The notes beneath the pieces were generated by a model, which saw only the letters and a list, made by a program, of their open reading frames with translations, did no database searches and was not told where the DNA came from. DNA of 64,000 nucleotides, taken from positions 930,001-994,000 of the forward strand of contig JALUTQ010000001.1 of assembly GCA_032718865.1 (NCBI GenBank). The letters run 5' to 3'. Positions within the stretch are counted from its first letter, which is position 1. Every line of letters begins with the position of its first letter. Made by a program: the position numbers and the translations under genes. This DNA comes from Tilletia caries (lineage: Eukaryota; Basidiomycota; Exobasidiomycetes; Tilletiales; Tilletiaceae). This document shows positions 22,451 through 33,250 of this stretch, in pieces.

Positions 22451-22828
22451 CAGCTCTCTCCCTCGACAAAGCCGCTGCCAAGGTTGCTCCCAAAGCACAC
22501 CACCTCGTCATCTCCAACCCCGTCAACTCCACCGTGCCCATCGTCGCCGAGGTCTTCAAGTCTTTACGACCCCAAGCGGTGGGTTTTTCCCCGACCCCCC
22601 TCTCCTTCTTCTAACGGCTCTGACGCTTCATGAGTTAAAATGGTGCTCATCACTGCATATCTTCGTACAGTCTGTTCTGTGTCACGGGTCACCACCTTTG
22701 ACATCACACGCGCCTCCACCTTCCACTTCGACATTGCCAACGTCAAGCCCGCCGAGGTCAATGTGTCCGTCGTCGGTGGCCACCTTCGGCGTCACCATTG
22801 TGCTTCTCCTCTCTCAAGTCGCCCAGGG
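22451..22828 (+). pseudogene. Captured malate dehydrogenase fragment (unit 4)
   Basis: Same fragment as in units 1-3, lying 3' of the MITE insertion. Confidence 0.75.
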
Positions 22829-23750
22829 TTCCATACTCCAATAGTATGTTCAACACTGGACCTGACCTGACCTGACGGCTGACCTGACCTGACCTGACCT
22901 GATCTGACTTTCTTTCTGCTGTGCTCTTGCCTCTTCTATATTCCCTTACCTTCGCATCAAGCTCTGTTGGCATTCCTTTGCCCATTCGTCTCCGGTCTCA
23001 GCCTTCACCCGTCTTCTACGTCCCTTCCGTCTGCTTCCCCGGCCGCTTATGTTTCCTATCCCCTAACCTCTCCTTCTGCATTAGCCTCACGCATTTTTCT
23101 CCTCAGTCTTTTTAATCTTATCTTCATTGCGCTCGCAGCTATTCTCCGTCTTGTTTGTCAATTGTCTCTCTCTGCGCGAAGCCATCATATGACATATCAT
23201 TCTTTGCTTTCTGCTTCCTTGGTAGATACAGCCGTGCGGGATGATTACGTGTGTGAAGTTCCTCAATCCCTTTTTCACGCAAGTTTGATCAACATTCAAA
23301 ATGTTACATGGACAATGATATAGATGCTCGTAGCTACGATCGCAAGTCGCAGCCGCATGGCGAAGCAGACGAAGGGTAGCGAAGCTACCTTGAGCTTCTG
23401 CGTAGCCGTGCTGGGCTGAGATTTGGTGACCATTCTGATACAAAAGATTCGCGAAAAGGGGAGGGGGGGAGAGGACGCCCCCAGTCACGTCTTCGCACAT
23501 CTCTACCAGGTCATAAGGGTCTGAGGTCCACATCGAGTCTGAGGGACACCCTGGCCTCTGGGCTTCAGCCGACAGCCGGGTCACTATGGTTCCAAGGCGT
23601 AAGTTGCTGCTACTTAACTTTGTTGACTAAGTCTGTATTTAAATCCCACTCCCAGCCCCCAGCGACCTGTTATTCAACAAGGCGAAAAAGTTAGGGGAAC
23701 ACTCTGGTAAGGTACGCACCCAGGTCAGGAATTAGATATTAGATAGCAGA

Positions 23751-23810
23751 CATTCCCCAGACTTTAGTATGAACCCCATGGCCTTCAGTATACTGTCGCC
23801 TTACTCACGT
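23751..23810 (+). mobile_element. 5' end of a related element (ATTCCCCAGACTTTAG type)
   Basis: Twenty bases after the array ends, ATTCCCCAGACTTTAGTATG followed by AACCCC recalls the 5' end at 34502. No matching 3' end is visible before the next insertion, so this looks like a truncated copy. Confidence 0.45.
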
Positions 23811-24343
23811 TCATATGCTACAGGCTTACAGCTTACATCTCACGGCTCACACCCATGAGGACATGATCCAGGTGCCAGCACTCGCTGCAGTGAGTCATTC
23901 AGTCCTGGTCAACTGATTGCTCATATCCAAAGTCGAAATTCTCCGCCTTGTTCGCTGGACGCTGACCTCTTTCACGATTTCAGGTATACAGGCTACATGT
24001 GCGGCACTTGCGAATCGATCTCATACACGAATACACGAATCACGATACACACATCCCAATGACCGTAGTGAAGGTAAAGGTTGCACCTCTCAGGAACCTG
24101 AGTTAGCTCATAGCTGATGAGTGATGGCTCACGGTTCTTGTTTTGACCGCTAGCATTATTGACATCTTATGGAGGAACGAGGATGGTCAGCTGCTAATGC
24201 GTTCTATATTCTCATTGATGACTGAGGAGTGAGGCCACTGTGGTACTGGCTACTGCTGAGGCCGCAAGCTTCTCAGCGATAGCGATTCCACTTTCCATTC
24301 CTTGCCGTGCCTCTTACAGATTCCGTCTCCCTCAGTCCTCAGT
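23811..24343. other. Gene-free stretch between repeats
   Basis: AT-richer sequence with simple CACGAATACACGAATC-type repetition near 24040. No gene or complete element recognised. Confidence 0.4.
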
Positions 24344-24351
24344 CCTCACAG

Positions 24352-25047
24352 TAAGGATCTTCCCGGAGTAGGCCCCGGAGTAGCATTCCCCGGAGCTCCG
24401 CGGACTCCGGGGGACGCTCTGCACGGGTACGGAGCACGGAGCGAGATTTGGGCATTCTTTTACTAGCTTTAGATTTGCGGAGCTACTCCGCGAAGGTATG
24501 GCTGCAACTCCCCGGAGCACGGAGTGAGTTTGCTTGCATTGTCAAAAAAGCCCCGGAGTACGAAGCAGACCCCGGAGTCCGTCGAACTCCGGGGATGCCA
24601 AAGTGGGTCACGTGATGGCCAAAGCTGAGTCACGTGACCGGTTTTTGAGGGATTTCTCGGCCGAATCAGGTCGAATACTGTGTATTTCAGTTTTTTAGGG
24701 GCAGTAAGCCCTTGGAAAGGAATGATATAGACTTCTAAAGCTGCGATTGAACTGTTTCGATGAGATTTGACCTTCTCCTGAGCCCATGTTGGACTCACTT
24801 CATGACACCCCGGAGTTTCCCGGAGTCCGCGGAGCTATTTTGCGGAGCACGGAGTCCGCCTGTGAAAAAGATACGGAGCACGGAGTAGATTCTTGCGCGC
24901 AACCGCAACTTCGACGGAGCACGGAGTGCTCGCCAGCTGATCACCAGAAATTTCGCGGAGCGCGGAGCTGGCCAGAGCTCAGACGGAGCTGAGCGGAGCG
25001 TCGCCCCGGAGTCCGGGCTCCGGGGATCTACTCCGGGAAGATCCTTA
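24352..25047 (+). mobile_element. hAT-like MITE, second family
   Basis: 696 bp with 20-bp perfect inverted ends starting TAAGGATCTTCCCGGAGTAG. Flanks are CCTCACAG (24344-24351) and CCTAACAG (25048-25055), an 8-bp duplication with one mismatch. Like the 21.2-kb element it is full of CGGAG motifs and has two CACGTG sites (24609, 24631), so both families may answer to one transposase. No coding capacity. Confidence 0.75.
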
Positions 25048-25116
25048 CCTAACAGTGCTCTCGCCTTCCTGGTTCCTCGCCTTCTTTACTCACAGTCGTC
25101 AATTCTTTAGTGCTCC

Positions 25117-26192
25117 ATGTCCAGCCATCAGCAACCAGCCAGGCCTAAGTCTCGCAAGCATATTCCAGATGCGGTCAAAGATGTTATGGCTCGCGTCAGT
25201 TTTCAGCCTGGCGTTCGTGTCGCGGACATTGTGGCAGCAGGACAAGGCAGCAGCTCAGCACTGTATCGATCACGGGCTGAGATCAAGGTCGATGATAAGG
25301 TCAAAACTCGATCCATGTCAAGCGGTCGACCATCTCCATTCCCTCCTATCGTGATGGAATATGCGCTCGCCTTATTCCACTTTCGACCCGCCTTCTATTT
25401 GGACGAAGTGGTTGGGCTTATCAAGCGCTTCCATGGTTATACGGTAAACAAGTCGACAGTCTGCCGCTGGTTGAAAAACAACAACGTGACGCGGAAGCGT
25501 CTGACTCGGCCGGCGCGAGAGCAGGACGGCCATCGCGTGCTTCGATGGACGTTAATGATGGGCCAGTTTGACGCCTCTCAACTCTGCTTTGCGGACGAAA
25601 CACATGCGGACCGCAGAACGGGCGTGCGGAAGAACGGATACTCTCCTGAAGGTACCAGGGCGGTCTCGTCCACGTTCTTCGTACGGGGCAAACGTTTCAC
25701 CCTTCTTCCGGCCATGTCTCAAGACGGAATCTTCGCTCCATGGGTTGTGGAGGGCTCCGTCAACGGAGAGCGATTCGAGTGGTGGCTAGAGCATCAATGC
25801 CTTCCCTTGATGAATCCTTACCCGGGCCCCCAATCGGTGCTGGTTATGGACAACGCCAGCACGCATAAAGGAGCCCGAGTTCGTGAGCTCGTCGAAGAAG
25901 CTGGTGAGTCTCAGCATGATGGTAGATTCTGTTTGGCTACTGGCTCCTTCAGGCATTCGACTTACGGCCAACATGACATCCATGTCATTTGCACAATTTC
26001 ACAGGATGTATTTTGATCTACCTTCCTCCATATAGCCCAGAACTAAACCCCATCGAGCTGGCCTTCTCCGTTGACAAGCGTTCTCTCATGCGAACTGCTG
26101 TTATCGAAGAGTCGGATCTCATGCATGCCGCCAAAAACTCCATCACATCTGAGGGCGCCAAAAATATGTTCGCTCATTGCGGGTTCATTTGA
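25117..26192 (+). CDS. DDE-superfamily (Tc1/IS630, DDE_3) transposase, intact
   Basis: Exons 25117-25903 and 26005-26192 give 324 residues. The N-terminus holds a helix-turn-helix unit (PDAVKDVMARVSF, VADIVAAG) and a second one (YTVNKSTVCRWLKNN) for end binding. The catalytic core has CFADET (first Asp), VLVMDNASTHKG (second Asp) and PPYSPELNPIELAF (Glu), the DDE pattern of Tc1/IS630 transposases with the usual close second-to-third spacing once the 101-nt intron is removed. No stop or frameshift is seen. No inverted repeats could be matched within a few hundred bases on each side, so it may be a lone or domesticated copy rather than a complete transposon. Its start lies 62 nt past the target duplication of the upstream hAT-like MITE; the two are of different superfamilies. 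Confidence 0.85.
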
Positions 26193-26386
26193 ACTTGGAA
26201 GCTCTGATAATCGCTTCCTGTTACTTGTAGTGTTGACGTGTTGTACACCTGCAGTCGTAGCCTGTGGCGTGTTAAGTGTAGCATGCTCCAGCTTCCAAAG
26301 TTTCCATAACTCCATTTATGATTGTCTGACAAAACTACATCATACATCTCACTACATCATATATCTGAGAAACACCGAATGAATCT

Positions 26387-28087
26387 TCAAATAGTACTTG
26401 GTCCGCCTCCCGTCGTGGCGCTGGAGAGGGAAGTAAGGATTGCTGCGGCTTGATGATCGTGATGACCTGAGGCAAGTTCCGCACTCTGCTGAGTCTGCCG
26501 AGGTGTACCGACATGGGCTGAGTCAGAAACGTCTCTGCGCCATCGATCCAAAGCCGCCTCGAGGGAGTACCGATCGCCCTTCTTCGAGAATCCTTCCTTG
26601 CTCAAGTCGGTGTTGGGGTTTGCGACCCACCGTGCAACTGCGCACGGGTCCGGAAACCCATCGCCTTTGAGAACGGACAAAATTGATTGGGAAACATTGT
26701 ACTTCACGCCCCAGTCGTCCAGCGTCATCCATGAGCCGTAAAGGTTGGTCGATGAGCCTTGTCCCGCACCCGATTCCACATTGTTTTGATCAACATGGTC
26801 ACGAGGCTGATCCTTGGTCTTCTCATTCTTGTTGTGACTGGCCGCCGGAAGCTCCTTCTTGGCAACTTCATCCTCGCTGTCCGAGATCAGAGAAATGACT
26901 TCGATGACGCCGGGGCTGCTGTGACGTTTTTGAAGTCCTGCTTTCGAGCCGGAGGCTTGCTTTTTGTCGTCTGAATGCTGCGTAGGTGCCAAGCTGGACG
27001 GTGGGAAAGGGAACCAGGTTGGTGGAGAGGTGAGGCTCACGTCCTTACTCTTGTTACGAATAGCTCTGACCCATTCGAGCCTCTGTTTGAAGGGTAGAGG
27101 GATGTGCTTGCCGCTGGGGTTGGAAGGATCAATCACGCAGCAAAAGACCGAGGAATTCCTGTGCTTGCAGTCTTGACGTCCACATGCCCATGTAGCACGG
27201 AGCTCACGATCGATTGGAATGAGCTCTGGCTCACTGGCGAGCAGCTCTTCTTCCTGTGCAAACACTGTCTTCGAAGATGTGGCCGTAACGACGGCATTGA
27301 CATTTTCGACCTTGAGTTTCGAGGCGGAGGAGGACGCGTATAGGCGGAGCTTCGCGGACGCCCTATCGTTTGCGAGAGTGGCCGCCTCCAAGTCGTGAAG
27401 GAGCCGAGCGTACAGTTCCTCGCCATCGAGTTGCGTCTCGTTCGCAAAGACTCCTTTGGTTCCTGGAATGAGGACGGTGACCGTGACGCTGCCGCCGAAA
27501 GGGTTCGAAAGATCTTCCTGGACTATGTTTTCGATTCGTTTCTTGAACGTGTTGTACGTGAAATGCTTTTGAATTGACAGGATGCGCTGAAGTCCTGCCT
27601 TGACGACTCTGCCGGAGTTTTCGTAAGGCCCACTCATCACGATGATTCCGAAGGTAAGGCAAACGTCTGGTGTAGACATAGGAAGAAGAGCCACCGAGTG
27701 GGTAGGTTATGGAAGCATGATCAGCGAAGAGGCATATTGGAGGCAAGAGCCTTCTATCTGACTCTCACCTTCATCTGCGTCCACCTGTTTACCATTTTCG
27801 TGAGCCTCGACGCTCATCTGCTGTTCTTCTTCATCGTCACCGTCATCGTCATCGTCATCTTTGTCTTTGTCTTCTTTGATGTTGATCTTGTTCATCGCTT
27901 TGGTACGGGCGGTCTTGCCCTTAGCGAGCGGCTCAGTCTTCGCAGCTTCGGAGGTAGCAGTGTCGAGAGATCCGGGTAGTTTCCGCTTTATGATCGTCTT
28001 GGCAGTGCTTCGGATTGATGCCTTGCCCGTGATGGCCCCTTTGCCCTTCAATGCCTTTGAAGTCGACGCTTCGCTTTTAGGAGGCAT
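26387..28087 (-). CDS. Unknown basidiomycete-type protein with CxxxxC..H..W motif (paralogue A)
   Basis: Exons 28087-27769 and 27666-26387 give 532 residues. The N-terminus is Lys-rich then very acidic (EDKDKDDDDDDGDDEEE). A central globular region begins VCLTFGIIVMSGPY. It is followed by a candidate zinc-binding block CGRQDCKHRNSSVFCC, then a His, PLPFKQRLEWVRAI and a PP pair, a disordered Ser-rich spacer with VISLISDSEDE (resembling a SUMO-interacting motif), and a C-terminal YGSWMTLDDWG / ILSVLKGDGF helix region. The same order recurs in the gene at 36722-38511, so the two are paralogues. Nuclear localisation is plausible from composition. I recognise no characterised family and assign no function. 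Confidence 0.65.
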
Positions 28088-28704
28088 GACGAGAATTGAT
28101 CGTTGGTTGCGAGCTGTGTCCTGTGGGCTACAAAGGGTTTAGGGGTGCAATCAGCAATGGCAGTCAGCAACCAGACCTCCAGGACTGCGAATCCAATAAA
28201 CGAGATGTAGGATCACGGTTCCAATCTCAAGGGGTCCGAAATTCGCTGGTCTGCTCGCAGTTCGAGGCCAGAGGGCCATAGGAGGTCAAGACTACTTGCC
28301 TCATTTCGAGTAGTAAGGAAGTAGGAGACTGATGAGTGATGATAGCTGGTTGCCTGTTTATCTGGTCGACGTACAGGCGTACAAATTCACAGCTAGTATC
28401 TACTCTGTCCATGCAAAATATCACGTGAAGCGCAAGCTGAAAACTCTATCTGGATTCCAGTGCTTACGTGTGTACTCATTCCTTCCCACGGTAGACTCAA
28501 GTGTCGAGGCGGCCAGAAATCACCGTCCATACTCCATCCTAACATGAATCCTATAGCTTGTAGACATACATAGCGACTTAGAGAGCTCTTATATGCAACC
28601 TCAATATTATGGCTGTTGGCCTGTTGAGGCGAACCCGCGAACCTACTGCTGAGGCCCAAGGAAACCACCAGAAAAAAATGATGAAGGGCCTGTGACCTTG
28701 TGAA
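28088..28704. other. Gene-free upstream region of paralogue A
   Basis: No gene supported; presumed promoter of the minus-strand gene ending at 28087. Confidence 0.4.
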
Positions 28705-28885
28705 ATGCTCAGCACAAGAACAATGAAGTTCCTGGCGAGGTAGATGGAGCACTCAGCGCAAAAACTCTAAGGTTTTCGGCGAGGTATGCAGAAGTGCTCA
28801 GCACAAGGACGATGAAATCCTGTGCGAGGGACGAAACCTGCTCAACACAAGGTCGGCAAAGACCTTGGCGAGGAAACGTGTCTGC
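28705..28885. repeat. Minisatellite, imperfect ~50-bp units
   Basis: Four imperfect copies of a unit built on GCTCAGCACAAGGACGATGA followed by TCCTGGCGAGG. Lies just beyond the 3' end of the AAA ATPase gene. No coding role seen. Confidence 0.6.
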
Positions 28886-29091
28886 TCTGCGACCAAAAGG
28901 TGCGAGAATAGAGAAGCGCAGCGTCGACGAGGACGCGCGGTTGAATAGAACGAGTGTATATTGATGGGAAAAAAATCAAGAGCGAAAATGATTTTCGAAA
29001 ATGTCGAGAAGTTAATGTGGAGAGAGTTGGGAAATAGAGTAGAAAATTTTGAAAATCCGAAATTGGCGGATAAATTTTTTTTGGCCTGAAA

Positions 29092-30258
29092 TCAGGCACT
29101 GGGGAGGACAGAAGCATGGAGGGAGTTACGTTTACCTCGACCCCTCTTGCGATGGGAGAAAATCCTGCCTTGGCTGTGGACAGGAAGAATGAAATCCCGA
29201 TATCGTAGTTCTGGAAGCTTGAGGAGGGGCCGCCTGGGGGTTCGAGCGGGTTTGGTTGGAATTTGATCCATCTGGAGCTTGTCCTTCTTCTGGTCCTTGA
29301 CCCGCTTCCGGTCTTTGACTCGCTCGGCGTCCTTGACCCGCTCGGCGTTCTCATAAACGCGACGGGCGAGGTGTTGGAGGGAACAGGCGACCGCGTTGGC
29401 AATTCCGCTGCCGCTGCATCCTTGCAGTTGGTGGGCGAGAAGTTGAAGTTGGTCGTCGGAAATTTGGTGTTTGCGGCCGCCGAGAGTGAGGTGGTGCTTG
29501 AGGATTGAAAGCCGAGCCCCTACGGTAGGTAGAGGCACTTCAATGTGCTGAGGGAGACGGCGGAGAAGGGCATCATCAATCTGTGAAAGGCTGCGAAGAG
29601 AGGAGATATAAGTAGCTGTTAGTCAAAGAGGTAGGGTTGAGATGACTGACTAGTTAGTGGTTCCGATGACGACCACACGCGCGTTCTTGGCGTCGTCGAG
29701 CTCCGTGAGAAGTTGCGAGAGCATGGCCTTGTGCGCTTCCGTGGCCGTGGACGCGACGCGAGAGGGGAAGATGCACTCCAGCTCGTCGATCAGGATGGCT
29801 GAAGGGGACTTATCCCTCGCCTCCTTGAAGATGTTGGCGAGGATCCTGAGAAAAGAGGAGGAGAAGGAGGAGGAGAAGGAGGAGGAGAAGGATGAGGAAG
29901 AGGAGAAAGAGAAGGATGTCAGCGCATGGTAGTAAAGAGAAAGTCCGTAATGAACTCACTTCTCTGATTCGCCATAGAATTTGCTGTGGACTGAGTTGGC
30001 CCTGAGGACGACGACGGGGACGCGGGCGGCGGCGGCGACGAAGGAGACGATAGACGTCTTGCCGGTCCCCGGGGGTCCGAACAGGATGGCTCCGCCCGAG
30101 AGGGGGAGGTTCTTGAAGACGCCTCCTCCCTTGATAGGGCGGAACAGGCCGAACTCGAGCTCGAGCAGCTGTGATTCGACGCCGGCTGGTCGTGCCTTGG
30201 GTCGAGGGAGGAGGTCGAAGGATGAGGGCAAGGCCTTAGGAGTAATGGAACCTGTCAT
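29092..30258 (-). CDS. AAA+ ATPase, single AAA domain (Cdc48/spastin-like class)
   Basis: Exons 30258-29960, 29845-29651 and 29590-29092 join to 330 residues. Walker A is GPPGTGKT; the pore-loop region is SKFYGESEK; Walker B reads AILIDELECIFPSR, keeping the catalytic DE; sensor 1 is VVVIGTTN; the second region of homology with arginine fingers is IDDALLRRLPQHIEVPLP; and a sensor-2-like GSGIANAVACSL follows. There is only one AAA module and a short N-terminus, so it is not full-length Cdc48. The C-terminal tail is Lys-rich (ERVKDAERVKDRKRVKD). The upstream region is a GC-rich minisatellite, so the true start and any N-terminal exon are uncertain. The sequence lies among repeats and may be a member of an expanded or transposon-associated AAA group. 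Confidence 0.72.
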
Positions 30259-30429
30259 TGAAGACAAGAAGGAGGAAGTGAGATTGGCTTGACTGAAGGA
30301 CGAGGAGACGGGGAGGAGTGAAGAGATCAGCAAATAGTGGGAAAGAAGATTCAGCTCCCTGTATCTATAGCCGCGCCAGAGAGATGAGTCGAACTTGAAG
30401 AGCATAGACCACGATTGGTTTGATTGCTG

Positions 30430-30990
30430 AGGGTGTGGAGACGGGGACAACAGCGGGGCGGTTGGTGTGGGCGCGATTGGGCGGGAGGGAGCGACAGCGA
30501 AGCGGTTGGGGTTAGCGCGGTCGGGAGCGAGGGGGAGATGGTGGGGCGATAATGGGGTGGTTGGGGTGGGACGACGGTGGCGATGATGAGATGACGGTGC
30601 GGCGGTTGGTGCGGGCGCGGGCGGTCGCACGGGGATGCCGGTGGGGCGGTTGGCGTGCGCGCGCGCGCGGTCGGGCGCGAGGGGTGCGGTTGGCGTGGCG
30701 GTCGGTGTACGCGCAGTCGGGCGCAAGGAGTGCAGTTGGCGGGCGGTTGGTGTGGGGGCGGTTGGCCGCGAGGGGTGCGGTTGGCGTGGGCGCGGTCAGG
30801 TGCGAGGGATGCGGTGGTGGAGCGGTCGGCGTGGGCCCGCGAGTCTCGATGGGGTTGGGGATGGAGCTGTTGACGTGGGCGTGCGCGCGGAAGGATGATG
30901 GTGGGGCGGTCGACGCGGGCGCTGACGCGAGGCGGCGACGGCGGAGCGGTTTGCGTGGGCGCGGGAGTCTCTTCGCTGTGTACCCTTGGT
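30430..30990. repeat. GC-rich minisatellite
   Basis: Imperfect repeats built on GCGGTTGGCGTGGGCGCGGT and related words, about 60 bp apart. Because there are few stops, long Arg/Pro/Ala-rich frames open on both strands; these are a by-product of composition. It sits immediately upstream of the AAA ATPase gene. Confidence 0.65.
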
Positions 30991-31339
30991 GAGCAAGTCT
31001 CCGGCCGGCGAGCTGGTAGTGGTGCGCTGCGTTGACCCTTCTCTTCCGCGTCCGCAGACGCCGACTTCCTCATCACGACGCTCTCCGACGAACGACACTT
31101 CCGTCCCGTCTCGTCCATAGATGCTCTCCTGGACGGAACAGACCACAACAGTTACGATGCCAGGTTCTCGCGAGCGGACGCTCAGCCATGCCGGCTCCGA
31201 GCTTGGGACAGTCCCACAGCACATCGAGGTGCAGAAGGGCTTTTTTGCTCTGCCCGGAGGAACGAAGGGAAGCTTCCCTCTTGCGCGCCTGTGCATTCGC
31301 CTACGTTCTGCTGATGCTCTTAGTCTACGTTGTTCCCCT

Positions 31340-33165
31340 TTTCCAGGCCCTCCTAGCCTTCGTTGTGAGCATTTGCGCATACACAGTGCAGACATATAGC
31401 TCGCACACGTTGTGCAGTCGACGGTGGGCTACAAGAAGCCATTTCTGTCCTTGTGAGTGGAGCAGACCTCTGTCTGCGTGTGCGAATTGCGACAGTGGAT
31501 CTGCAACCCAGAGCTGACCCAGGGGATCTGCTTCTTCTTTTTCCAGATGGCTAGGAGTTGGGACACTCCCTCTTCTCGATCTTACTACCCTGCCACCTGC
31601 TCCTCCTCGTTTGGAGAGAGAAGTACCCTTTCGACCCCTGGTTCAGCCTGATAGCCAAGAATCTGGACTGGCAGCTGAGTTCTCGGTCCAAGGCGGAGGC
31701 ATACCACCGCTTGTCCGATGGCATCGAAGCGAACGAGGGGAGTCCAGACCATTTCCCAGACGTACTGGGCTGACGGGCAGGATTCAGGAGAAAGTCGGCT
31801 TCGACGTGCTCAAATCAATACGAATCTGGTCGATTCTCACGCTCGGCATCACAATTCCGTCCTTAAGCTGGTGAGTGAGAGACGAGGTAAGGTTGTCCCC
31901 GGAGTAACGCGGAGGGCTCCGCCTCCGCACTTCCAAATTCCGCCGGAATTTTGACTTTTTGAGGCGAGCTCCGCCTCCGCAGACTAAGACAGAGCTGAAA
32001 AAACTCAGCTCCGCGTTCCGACGGAATTATACAAAAAGTTGAAATCCCAGCTCCGCGCTCCGCGTTTTTCTGTGCGTTTTTCATAATGCTCCTCCGTGCT
32101 CCGTGTATGCGGAGCTCGGAATTCCGCGGAATTCCGTCGGAGCGCAGTGGTGGTATAATTTGCTCTCAGAATGACTCTAACACAATCAGAGCTATACATT
32201 CACCATCCGACATTGTTGCGGTATTGACTCCAGTGCTATTCTGAAGCTCTCAACGGATGATGATGCCTGTTTTTATCTCCTGCGCGTGTCTCGGCGATGC
32301 CTATTTTTCTCGGAATTCCGCACATTTCCGCGGAACTTGGACGGAATTCCGGCGGAGCGCACCCAAAATAAGGTCACGTGACCCCTATTTTTCGACGATC
32401 ACGTGACCTCACAGCTCCGACGGAATTCCGCGGAAATTCCGCCGGAATTTTTCGCACAATTTTGACGACTCCGCGCTCCGTACTTTTTGACTAGTGGGCC
32501 CAGGATTGGGCTCCGCGCTCCGCGTAAATTCCGGCGGAGTCCTCCAGGCGGACTCCGTGCTTTTTTAAGGTCAAAAATCTCTCAAAAGTGAGCTCCGCGC
32601 TCCGCCTCCGGCGGAGCCCTCCGTCGGAGGAGTACGGAGTCCGCAAAACCCCAGCTCCGCGTCAACTCCGGGGACAACCTTAAGACGAGGGGCAGATCGG
32701 AAAGGTGAATGCTGTTTGATGTTCTGATCTGACAACCGCTTCTCTCTCTTCGAATTAGGTATTCGGCAGTGCTAATGTGAGCCCTCTGAATCATCAAACT
32801 GCTCTGAGCACAGCTAACAAGTAACACGTCTGATCATTAAAGGACAACCATGGCGGACATCACGGCGATATATCATACTTGCAGCGGTATGTGATCCATT
32901 CTCCCCAATTAATCCAAGCTTCAGCTACCTGAAATATCTCTCTTCCCTCCTCCAGTTTTTGCACTTGTTTTTCTCCGTAATCTTCCTAGGCGAGACATGG
33001 GAGCGTGTGAGTTACTCTCCAGTACCCATGACCTGCTCACAGTTGTGCCTGACCGACAGCCTACTTTACACAGCGCAAGGTGTTCTCCGTTGGCCTGGCG
33101 TCTGTAGGCGTCGCCATTGTAGCATATGGAGGGGGTCTGCAACTCATTGCGAAGCAGACGAAGGG
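31340..33165 (+). pseudogene. SLC35F/EamA-like transporter pseudogene split by a hAT-like MITE
   Basis: Pieces in order: ALLAFVVSICAYTVQTYSS, then in another frame HVVQSTVGYKKPFLSL, then GHSLFSILLPCHLLLLVWRE with KYPFDPWF, then in another frame IRIWSILTLGITIPS (to 31870). The 795-bp MITE follows in what would be an intron, then short exons near 32760 and 32850, FSVIFLGETWER (about 32970-33005) and RKVFSVGLASVGVAIVAYGG (from about 33075). The YKKPF and FLGETWERRKVFS...VAYGG motifs are typical of SLC35F-type members of the drug/metabolite transporter superfamily. At least three frame changes show decay. The 3' end runs into a repeat tail shared with the tandem array units. Confidence 0.6.
31888..32682 (-). 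mobile_element. hAT-like MITE, copy 2 (inverted relative to copy 1)
   Basis: 795 bp, nearly identical to the reverse complement of 21223-22012, with the same TAAGGTTGTCCCCGGAGT ends. Perfect 8-bp target duplication AGACGAGG at 31880-31887 and 32683-32690. Contains two CACGTG sites (32375, 32400). High similarity to copy 1 implies recent mobility. Confidence 0.88.
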
Positions 33166-33250
33166 AAGCGGAGCTGTCCTGAGCTTCCGCGTAGCGATGA
33201 TCGGTTTCGAACCCTCCTATGTATCTTTCTATAACAGCAATCATCCCTGA
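33150..33250 (+). repeat. Tail module shared with the tandem array
   Basis: GCGAAGCAGACGAAGGGAAG, then CGGAGCTGTCCTGAGCTTCC and GCGTAGC, match the array-unit segment near 16625-16670, with changes in the palindrome. It follows the transporter fragment here and the MDH fragment in the array. Confidence 0.6.

Larger units (their letters stand above)
20953..23730 (+). mobile_element. Tandem gene-capturing element, unit 4, split by a hAT-like MITE
   Basis: The fourth unit is about 1.98 kb of array sequence interrupted after TACGTAAT (21215-21222) by a 790-bp element. It ends the array at GGTCAGGA followed by non-array sequence (ATTAGATATTAG). It carries a few private substitutions, for example GTCGAC for GTCGGC in the block before MDH, as expected for the array edge. 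Confidence 0.75.

Noticed and set aside
30351..31148. Long Arg/Pro/Ala/Thr-rich frames on both strands
   Set aside because: They result from a GC-rich minisatellite with few stop codons.
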